Part shown: piece after piece, positions 55,299 to 64,000 of the stretch
Layout: every line of letters starts with the position of its first letter
Numbering within the stretch: position 1 is the first letter of the stretch
Assembly (NCBI RefSeq): GCF_002104995.1
Contig: NW_024468249.1
Location: 2,170,001 to 2,234,000, forward strand
DNA length: 64,000 nucleotides
Source of the DNA: Linderina pennispora
Lineage: Eukaryota > Kickxellomycota > Kickxellomycetes > Kickxellales > Kickxellaceae
Reading direction: 5' to 3'
Notes under the pieces: generated by a model
What the model was told of the DNA's origin: nothing
What the model saw: only the letters and a program-made list of their open reading frames with translations
Databases searched by the model: none
Made by a program: the position numbers and the translations under genes

Positions 55299-56674
55299 GC
55301 GCGTGAGGGGTTGGCTCGATTTATTTTCAGATCAGAGGAACGATCTCTTCACCAGAGAATTGATACATGCCAGCAGCTAGCTATCGGCTGGCGCGCACGG
55401 TGGCTTGCCCGTGGCTGTCCCTTGAGTGCATTGTGGCACGCTATCCCTAGTCCGAGAAGGGCGCAGAGGCAGCCAAGGGCAGCAATCCGCTAGACACCTC
55501 GGCCAGTTTCCAAGCGCAACCGAAGGCAAGATATGCGCATGCAGCTCCTGCACGGGATTTAGGCTCGCCCACATGCCCATGATATCCTGGATGGATAAAT
55601 GCCATATATTGTGTGCTACAGCGAATAAAACAGTGGTACCGTGCTTGCACCAGTCATGGATATTACGCCAGTGGCAAAGAAATCCCAGTGAATATTCCCC
55701 TTCCCGGCAATATCGATAAGCAGCCGCCGCATTCTGCGTCGTACTCTGTGCACACGATGCCGGAGACGCTGTCTTCGAGTCCCCCTGCTCCTCACGCCTC
55801 GTTCGATATCCAAGGTGACTCGGGTGGTCGGTTCCAGGGTGCACCCCGACCCTTGGCCATCTACCATGCCGCTTCGAGTATCGTCAGGCCCAGGAGGTGC
55901 AGCAGCCCAGCGTGGCGCAGCGTCTGTGACCCGTAGTGGAAACTCTTCAACAAGTGTGGCCTGCGATGTGGCATTAAGGCGGCGTGGTGCCTCTTCTGCC
56001 TGCTCTTCATTATGACCGGCGCTGTTTCTATTTAGTGAGCGGTGCTGGAGGTGGTATATAAATTCGGATGTGGATGGCATTAGCGGAAAGTATGTGAAGG
56101 CTGTGAGAAGGGAAGTCATATTTAGAAGGAGATGGTGTATCTCATATAGCAATACGTATGAGTTGGAGAAAGGCGAGGATGGTGACAAAATGCAGATATG
56201 TAGAAAAGATATTTAGAAAAGAGATGGCAAACCTCGACGCTCCTTCCAACTAGTTATTTATACCACGTTTACATCGATGGAGCCTGTCAGGTATAGGAAA
56301 GGGAAATATGACACCCTTTGCCTCGTCCTACATGTAAAAGGTCCCTGTGGAAAATGCCAGCTGTCTCCCGCGATGCTGCAGCAGCTCGGAAACTAGACAA
56401 AGGATGGCTGTGTGAAACGAATAAAGCAAATGGGCACATGAGACCATTTCCACTACAAGTCCTGACAGCTATACCGCACGCTTGATGTTGCGCCTCACCT
56501 TAATTGTACATATTTTCTCTCCTCTTCCACTATTCGGCCCTTTGGGATTGTCCATATGCTGTGCATGAAATCAACACACTGGCAAGCAACCTATTACATG
56601 CTACACCGTTGTTGGCCCCATGGAAACAAAGACACTGGATATTTATATTTCTAGTTGTGGCAAGAATAGAGGTG
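55299..56674. other. 1.4-kb region, possible but unproven small gene
   Basis: A minus-strand frame at 55616-56188 is open for 190 codons and ends in a hydrophobic stretch (WDFFATGVISMTGASTVPLF). It lacks a recognisable family and overlaps open frames on the other strand, so I do not call it a gene. From about 56040 to 56500 the sequence is AT-rich with no features. Confidence 0.25.
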
Positions 56675-58478
56675 CTAGTACGGCTCGTCGTGGACCTCGA
56701 GCCAGGTGCGCTGCTGGCGCACCAGCCGATACGCCCAGTAGTGAGAGGCCCGGCTGGTGTCAGAGCACAGCTTGGGCGGCCCACAGATAAACACACCAAT
56801 GCGCTTGTGCGGTGCGTCCTGTGCAATATCTCCGATGATGCTCTTCAGCTGTGGCCTGCCAAAACGCACCTTGCCCAGCTCGTTGAATCCGGCATCGCTG
56901 AACTCGTCACCTGCATTGCTTACGCTGTCGATTTCATGCACACTGTCAGAGGAGCTGGCACGCACACTGGTGTCTGCATCATCCTCGTCTGTCAGAGCCT
57001 TGCGTGTATAGTGCAGGTGCATGTTGATTTCCAGCCCAGACTCGCGCAGCATCTGCCACAGATCAGGGTACCAGCTGAGACAGCCCTTGGACCGGACTAC
57101 CCAGATAAGATCGATCTTGGGCGGCACAGGCGCCTCGGTCGACCCAGTTTGCTTTGCCTTGGCTGCCTGCTTTTTGAGCTGGCCAACCACAGCGTACAGA
57201 TACGAGACCATTGGGTTCAGGCCGTTGCCGCCAGCAACCAGCACCACCTGCTTGTAGTTGGTCGCATACTCAAGTGTGCCAGTGTAAGGACCGTCGATGC
57301 AGATCTTGGGCATGTCGTGGGTCTCGCGCACAGTTGTGTATGCAGGCTTGCTCATGTCGGTGTGCACAGTGACATGCGGCGCATGTATCTTGAACAGACT
57401 CGGCGATGCTGTCGTCGTCCTCCCACTTGCTGCGCGAGAACCGCATGTGCTTCTTGATTTTCTTGTTACGCCTCGCCTTATTTTTCTTGGCCTCAGCCTC
57501 AGCGCGAGCCTTTTCGACCCGGCACTCCTCCAAGAACCACTCAGGTGCGCCTAGCCGCTGGGCAAAGGCCAGTGACCAGTCACCACGCACCTTGAGCTGG
57601 AATGTGTATCCATCCGGGTCGGCGGGGTCGCTTGTCAGCGAGTACGGGTGCCACTTGCAGCGGGGCAATGGACGGGCAGTTGATTCGCAGGTGCTGGCCG
57701 TGGCGGAACCTGATTGACGGCCCGTAGATACGCACCTCGACAGCCTGGCCTGGGAAGAACCGGACCCACTCGATATGGGCCAGCCCACGAATGCGCCGCA
57801 CATACCGCCAGGCCTTGTCCAGCACAAACAGCGCCAGGGGACCAGAGACATACTTGTGGATCTTGGCACGCTCCTTTGCCGTGGATGTATAGGAAGGGGA
57901 TGACGATGACGAAGATGATCTGGTGACTGAAGCGGAACAGTTCGTAGTGCTTGCGCCGAATAGGACCGATCGATAGGACCATCATGACAATAAGCAAAAC
58001 AAGCAGCAAGTGCCCGGTCCACCCGGATGTCCGCTCAAGCAGGTACCACCTGTATGTCTGCTGCGAGAAGAACGACTTGGACACCTCGTACAGGCCCTTG
58101 TACTCGCCCACTGTGTGGATGAGCGAGAACTTGACCACAAACAGACCCATGAGCCGGTGCACCGCAATGTTGCGCTCAAAGTTGATAAACCGGGGCACGA
58201 ACGTCAGCCGCAGGAACCGCATCGTCTCATAGCACTGCGCTAACAGCGCAATCGCCAGGTCCAGCATGATGATGTCCATTGCCTAGATCGTTGATAAAGT
58301 ACATGCGTACAGCCAGGCTGTCGCTGGTGCCGCGCAAGTAGATTCCCAGCATCACAAAGTGGTACACCAGGAATATGCTGTAGAATACGGCCCGCGAAAT
58401 TGTGATCTCTGGGATTCGGTCAGGAACCGTCTTGAGGAATGCCAGGATTTTCTGCTTCTTGGACAGCTGATGGTGCAT
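56675..58478 (-). CDS. ferric-reductase-like / NOX-related flavocytochrome, frame breaks
   Basis: This is a paralogue of the NADPH oxidase at 35524. It is a membrane flavocytochrome passing electrons from NAD(P)H through FAD and haem. Helices carry paired His in FERNIAVHRLMGLFVVKFSLIH and FRFSHQIIFVIVIPFLYIHG. HPYSLTS is the FAD motif, GGNGLNPM the NAD(P)H motif and FICGPP follows. The C-terminus lacks the NOX-type ending. A Lys/Arg-rich insertion lies between the flavin and nucleotide motifs. Start is ATG 58478, before the first helix. Breaks: surplus G near 58288 (GGC to GCA), G 57873/57874 (AAA [G] GAG), one C near 57663, and one in 57375-57420. Whether it reduces iron or oxygen cannot be told. 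Confidence 0.8.
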
Positions 58479-59394
58479 CCTCGCTACTGTGCACAGCCAC
58501 CTGATGACTTTGCTTCGTCTGGCGACATGACTTTGTGCGTCTGTCAATGGAAGGGGAGCGTTGTGTGTCCTGTATGCGGTGGCAGCACCTGGATGCTCGC
58601 CACGGGGATTGATGTAGATTAAAAGTACAAACAGCTATATACGACAACGCACTGGCGCTGGTCAAGATAGATTATAGTTGAAAAAAGATTGAACAGGAAA
58701 GATAGGAGTGGAGGCCGTATTCAAGTCCAGCAAGCAGCCTGTGTCCAGGCGAAGAGGTATAAAAAGGGCTCGCAGCAATGTCAGGCCACCGAAATGCCGA
58801 GCCTGTCGTCCATGCTCAACTCCTACTCTTTTTGTGCTGAGGTACAGGAACAAGTACCACTGGATGTTTCTCACCCCCAACACTGTGCCCACTTCTTTTC
58901 TAGGAGTGGAGCTGAGAAGGTCGCTGGCGAAGCTTCGCCCGAGGTATTTTCCGCGCACGACTCCAGCGTAGCTCCTCTTATATGGCTCCTCAGCTGACGT
59001 CAGCGAGTGCGGTGGGGTTGCGTCGGCAAGCCTTGTCATTGAAGGATGTTGCAATTCCCAGCGGCGAGAAAAAAAAACGACATTTGGGTTTAATTAGATA
59101 GGACAAAAGCCCAACAGTTTTCATGCCGGGCAATCTGATGGTGCTGCAAGCCCGGATGGATTGGCAGTCGAAATCGAGAAAGGCTTCGGACGTTCCGTCG
59201 CAATGATCCCCTTCGAATCGTGACTCTCCCTTCTTCGTCTGACGGTCACACTGCGCTTATCTGGTCAAGCTGGGCGCTATCAATATGCGGCCACAGCGTG
59301 AGTTTATTTTTGCCGGACATTCCTTGCGCAATTCAGTGCCTTTGTTCGAATTCCACGCTCGATGTGTGTTGCTACCAGCTCACATGCAGCTGAT
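58479..59394. promoter_or_regulatory. 916-bp region upstream of the flavocytochrome gene
   Basis: This contains a plus-strand TATAAAAA (58758-58765), a minus-strand TATATAAG-like element near 58980 and a CRE palindrome at 58995. Open frames on both strands here show no recognisable features, so the plus-strand TATA has no confirmed gene. Confidence 0.35.
58995..59002. promoter_or_regulatory. CRE palindrome TGACGTCA
   Basis: This perfect cAMP-response-type element within GCTGACGTCAGC lies about 520 bp upstream of the flavocytochrome start and 15-20 bp from a minus-strand TATA-like element. bZIP factors of the ATF/CREB class bind this sequence and often control oxidative-stress genes in fungi. 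Confidence 0.5.
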
Positions 59395-62300
59395 TCATTT
59401 ATTGTAGACCATCGTCATCTCCATGCCGCTCCGGCCCACAGGATACAGCGCCTTCTCCGCCTCCTCGACAGTCTTGAATCTGGCACCGTGCTCGTCAGCC
59501 ATCGTCCGCTAGCATCACCCGGCGCTTGAAGATTGCCGAAAAGTTTTCACCTCTCAGCGATGCTATGTTTGCCGCTGCATCCAGTATCGTGATCGATCAG
59601 GAGGTTAGCCAGCAGCCGGGCCTGCACAACCATCTCTGATTGCAGCGGCCCTGTCATCTTGAGAAACTCCTTGTTCATACGCTCGGTACTGCCCGCTGCC
59701 GCCAGGCGAACCCTGATCAGTCGGCCGCCTGTGTCTTTGAGTGGTGCAAGCACAATCATGTATTTCACCAGTGCACCAGAGGCCTTGTCGCCGGATGTCG
59801 CCGGGTGATTAGATGGATCGGGGTTTCCGGCAGGTGGAGGATCTCTCGGCGACTCTTCTTTTGGACCTGCTGCAGCATTGCCTACAGAAGCATCCCGACC
59901 ACTCTGCGGAGGTGCCTGCGACTGCCGATCTTCGTCCGGATGTACTACAGGCGACTCATTGCCTCTGGATGCACTGCTGGCCCTACTGGTCTTGCTGCTC
60001 GACTCGTTGGTGGCTAGTGTTGATACACCGCGATGACGACGAATGGCCTTACGAAAGATATCCCGTGCCCGGTGCCGTCCGCCCGAGGGCGAATCCTGCG
60101 CTGACGATGACCCCGACTTGTACTGCTGTGCTGCAGAGGCCTTATCCAGAGCCGACTGCTTGTGCGTGCGCTTGCGAGTTACAGCCGAGTGCCCATGGGT
60201 CTTCTTGCCATTGCTTCTTCTCTTTGTACGGATAGAGATTACAGGCACCCCCTGGGCTTTGCGTGGTGCTGCCGACGAAGCCCGTCTAGTATTCGAAAGG
60301 CTCTGGTGGATTTGAAGATGGTGGCGCTCCGGATTCATCGTCATTATCATCATCAGTGGTGCTCTCAAACCACCTGTTGGCAGTGTCTATCAGATTCCAC
60401 AGATGTGCCATGTCTATCGAGTGTGGCGAATCGTTGAGCCAAATCACAGAGATGCCGCTGTGATAAAGCCGGGAGCAAAACACCTCGCTATACTCGCTGT
60501 CCAACGGACGGCCACCAACTAGGGCACTGATATTCGGCGCGAGGTAGTAGGCGACCTCAGTGTTTTCGGCCCAGAACTTGTACTTCAGCAGGTATGCATC
60601 ATCCGGGTTTCGTTTCAAGCACTCCATGGGCTTGAGCTTCCCGCGACCTAGCTGATTCAGGAGCTGGCAGAACTCGCTGCTGATACCTCGGAGCTGCGCC
60701 TTCGCCGATGCGGGATGGGTCAACAGCTTCTCGTACGATTCCAGGTACACGACACCCGCATGGGCGATATACGGCATCGACAGGTCGTCCAGACGATCGA
60801 CGTCTTCCAAGAGCTTTTGGCTAACCTTGATAAACGAGATGTCGCCCGTATGGCATGTACTGGTACACATACGGAAGTGCCCATTACCGTATGGTACACT
60901 GCTGCGGGGACGTGCAGCAGTAAACTGGACCACTGGTGGATGCTCACTCTGGCACATATCCGCGTATTCCCTCAGAACACCCTCAGTCAACTCCTCATGG
61001 CCATCTATGTCAACAAGCGGTTTGAAACGACGTAGCAATTCCTGACTCCTGCTGCTTGGCTTCCGCATTCCAGCCTTCAGCTCCGCATCTAACCAGGATT
61101 TATCGCTTCTACCTGGCTGTTCTGCAGTTCTACCTGTGCCCTCCAAGCTTCTCTCAGTGGCCAGAATGGAGGCTACATGTGCGTCATCGAGTATGTCACT
61201 GTTGATCGAGTCGCCGGGCTGCATGACCCAGTATCGTGTCGCGCTCGGGTAGCGGGCAGTGACCAACACACGTGTATTCTCTCCTGGGACGCCGTCGGGG
61301 TTCTCAAAGACAATCTCTGAATACAGTGAACGATGGAATGATGAGTACCAGCTGACACTCACTGGTCTGAAGCCATCAAGAATTCGCAAGAGATCGGGGT
61401 GGTAGTTGCATAGGAGCTGGCTGTTGTCAGGTAGCTTTTCCTTGCGCATGATCATTCGCGTCATCAGGATGTCAGGTCGATCGCGCGACGGAATGGGCCA
61501 TGCCTGTTCAAATGCCTGAGTCAAGATCGAGTTGAACGACACAAGTGTGGTGAACAGCACTCTGTAAAGCGACGGACTGATTTTGTGCGTCCTTCGGACT
61601 GCAGTGCTATCGGTGGTGCTGACGTATCCCGGGTCCCTGGAATCAGTGAACAGGCCGAATGAGGTCACTGACACAATCTCCAACTCACGTAGTGCTGCCT
61701 GCGGATTGCACGATATGTAGCCGGTCTCATCGATGATCGCTGTCGAGTAGTCCCTCTTCTTGGCCACAATACTGCTAATTGCCCCAGTGTTAAGGTGGGC
61801 CAGCCTTCCAACTGCTTGCAGGTCCTCTACATTGTGGCCTTCGGTTGCCTTCAGGTACTTGTCCAACCGCTCCGATATGCCAACCAGGATTTTCTTTGTT
61901 TCAGGCAGTATGCGGATCTGGTTGAAAGACAGTCCCACCCAGGTATTGAGGCACTGGATCGACGTGATAAGCAGCTGATGGTACCGATCCCATTGTGTGT
62001 ACCGGTAGAGGTGGCGGTCGCAGTCAGACAGCGTCCTAGCCAAATGGGCGACTAGCTCTCCTTGCTGCGCATGATCAAATTTCCCCTCCCACGTCAGCGC
62101 CGCGCCCATCGCCAGTGCGTATGCGTATACCCCCGACATGCTTGTTCGCGTAGAAATCCGAAGCTGTTCAACCAGGAACCGCAAGTACAGGCCAATGTAT
62201 CCTGGGTTGTGGTTGCTGTACTGGAGCAAAAACAGGAGCAGCATGCTCGTCGTGTGTCGCAGGTTCAGGTCATCGGTCTCAGTGGCCAGCGCTGTCATCA

Positions 62301-64000
62301 GATTTTTGAAGATGTTCTCGATGATCGAATTCAGCTTTGGGCTCTCTTTGCCAATGTTGACAAACTTGCTGTTTGCAATCTACAGAGAAGGTGAATATGA
62401 GGACAGGTCGAGAAACACGCAATGGGGTGCAAACGGGATATAGCTAGCCCTTACCTGCTCCATGAGCTGATCCACAGACTGCATCCTGATGCTCCATTCG
62501 TCGCCAAGAGGCTGAAACACGCTCCTGTCGATTTGAAAACTAGCATATTCATGCAGCTGATCCACTCTGTCAAGGATGCCAAGGCTATAGTAGTACAGAG
62601 GAAACGCAATGAGTGAGCCAAACACGGCCAGCGCCTGCCGTCTGCGGGCACACTTTTCGCGCTGAAGCAATAGCGGTGAAACCTACATCCAACAAAGGAG
62701 AAATGTTAGTACAGGGAAGTACAATACTGGCAACACGCTTGCTGACTACACACATATCCACTTACAAGCTGTATCTCGCGCTCGGTTAGAGCCACAATGT
62801 CTGGAATCAATGGACGTATATAGCTGGTCTCATTCAGAAGCAGCTGCACGCTGGGCAAGATGATCTGCGCCTGCATGTCCTTGTGGATAACCTCGTACAA
62901 GATCCGCAGGATCCGGTCGCGATACTTTTGCCAGATTGGGTCATCGCGCTGCACCCGCATAGCCAGAATGCGGCTCAGTACCACGAGCGCCTGCGTCTTT
63001 GCTTTTACGGATTCGCTGGTCCCGTCAGTCTCTGCCATACCCATGTTAAACAGCGGAGTGCCGAAATAGTGAAGAATATAGTTGGCTGAAGGGGGTCGCT
63101 GAAGATGGACTACACCATCCACTTCAATGGCCTGCTTGATATCTAGCATCCTGTTTACAATCTCACACACATCTGTCACATACGCATAGTAGATTTTGTG
63201 TGGGATCATATGCGTATCAAGCGGCACTGTCGTGTAGTAGTAGAGCAGAGCCTCGGCATCACTGTTCGAGAGGTCGGTGACTGCTTCAAACATGTGTGGC
63301 TGTCGGCTTTCAAGGTATAGCTTGCTGTCGAGGCTGCAGGCATAATGTGAGCGCATGACACGCACTGCCGTATCGCTGAGCATATGGAGCCACTCCTTCA
63401 TGACACTCTCGCGGTGGATCCAGTAAGGAAAGTTCTTCATGAACTCCCAGTTAACGCCTGTGGTACCGACCAGGTTGCCCCACACTGCCGCTAGTAGCTC
63501 CAATGCAATGCTTTCGAGCCGGTCGCCCAAAGTCGCCCAAGTAATGTCCCAGATTTCTGCTCCAATATACGGCCTGTATCGCTTTGTCCACGGAACCAGT
63601 CTTGGGTTGCCGCCATCCTGCGACAGGATCAGGTCCACAATGGTGACGAGCCACAGGTGCAGATGTGGCAGCTGATTGCCACTGACGGTCATTTTGTTGT
63701 GCTTAAGCGCAGCCAAAAACATCCGCAGAGCTCGAGAGAGCAGCTCCACATACCCTTCCCACAGTGCCGCAGCACGTCGTAGTCGCGCCTGTTGCCGCTC
63801 GCTCGTATTTTTATCGTCAAACTGCTGCTTCGGTGAATCGATGTGGCTAGACGCTGGCTGGAACCATGCTGATGGATCGTCTTGCATTGCTATCGACAGC
63901 AGTGGTATGCTGGGTACCTGAAGTTGCGGCCGCAAACCGCCGGATTCAGTTGCAGTAGCATCTTCTCTGGAGCTGATGACCTCGAGCCACTGGTCATCGG
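59395..64000 (-). CDS. RalGAP/tuberin-family Rap-GAP protein, 5' end outside window
   Basis: Large RalGAP/TSC2-family proteins control Ral or Rheb GTPases. The gene runs off the right edge (frame open to 64000). Exons are 62766-64000, 62455-62682 and 59395-62379, with introns of 83 nt (62683-62765) and 75 nt (62380-62454), both GTAAG donors. A long helical-repeat region leads to a C-terminal Rap-GAP domain: LLNQLGRGKL, ENTEVAYYL, SRLYHSGISVIWLND, then after a basic, disordered insertion of about 190 residues YMIVLAPLKD and MTGPLQSEMVVQARLLANLL. Where active enzymes have GND with the catalytic Asn, this reads YHSG. Surplus bases: C near 60305, G 59581/59582 (ACT [G] GAT) and one near 59502. 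Uncorrected frames would end at 59547 or 59495. Confidence 0.75.

Noticed and set aside
55616-56188. 190-codon minus-strand open frame with hydrophobic end
   Set aside because: No family and competing frames on both strands; recorded as a possibility but not called a gene.
398-64000. a genome-wide rule that TGT or GGA always shifts the frame
   Set aside because: TGT and GGA are read as normal Cys and Gly codons in open genes such as the trehalase-like gene, HMG gene and SFC1.

Overview
This window looks like nuclear DNA of a fungus. The supporting evidence is a Zn2Cys6 regulator, a MATA-type HMG-box protein, a TOK-type two-pore potassium channel, MET2, SFC1, OFD1/TPA1, SWT1 and NOP12 homologues, short GTAAGT-type introns (73-119 nt, one of 291 nt) and TATA boxes about 100-140 bp upstream of several starts. 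Gene content, compact GC-rich coding regions and sparse introns suggest an early-diverging lineage. My best guess is Kickxellomycotina (Coemansia/Linderina-like), but I cannot prove this from the sequence alone. I support about 28 protein genes; no rRNA, tRNA, CRISPR array or intact transposon was seen.

Layout: 0.4-1.7 kb vacuolar amino-acid permease 1 (minus); 2.0-4.1 SWT1-like PIN RNase; 4.3-5.6 NOP12; 5.8-6.1 small secreted protein; 6.3-7.0 HD phosphohydrolase; 7.6-11.3 TOK-type K+ channel; 11.4-11.9 DUF3605 (minus); 13.4-16.0 secreted trehalase-fold protein; 16.0-18.1 AT-rich island leading into an HMG-box gene; 19.0-20.3 permease 2 (minus); 20.7-22.3 MFS (minus); 23.0-24.7 divergent pair of a small Cys-rich protein and PQ-loop transporter 1; 25.7-26.6 SFC1; 28.4-30.8 Zn2Cys6 factor (minus); 31.6-33.0 MET2 (minus); 35.5-37.5 NADPH oxidase; 37.5-39.3 OFD1/TPA1 (minus); 39.6-41.9 RS-rich orphan; 42.6-43.3 single-TM protein; 43.3-44.6 GUCD1-like (minus); 45.4-45.7 small gene; 47.4-49.6 GRAM protein (minus); 50.5-52.0 second small Cys-rich protein and PQ-loop transporter 2; 52.2-55.2 986-residue orphan (minus); 56.7-58.5 ferric-reductase-like paralogue (minus); 59.4-64.0 RalGAP-like gene (minus, runs off the window).

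Two themes stand out. First, the window is rich in endolysosomal/vacuolar membrane genes: two amino-acid permeases, two PQ-loop transporters, two related small Cys-rich proteins and a single-TM protein. Most of these carry an acidic dileucine signal (ExxPLL or ExxxLL), the type read by AP-3. The two small Cys-rich genes each sit about 360-370 bp from a PQ-loop gene.

Second, about half of the genes are fully open over up to 3 kb, while the other half are interrupted by single-base frame changes. I counted roughly 45-50 by hand. Most are one surplus base, and the surplus base is disproportionately a T or G just before a codon beginning with G, in coding orientation on both strands. Consensus insertion errors are the plainest explanation, but the gene-by-gene clustering and strand behaviour should be checked against reads and RNA. 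In the entries below, genes with such interruptions are described as one gene across the breaks, and the break positions are given.
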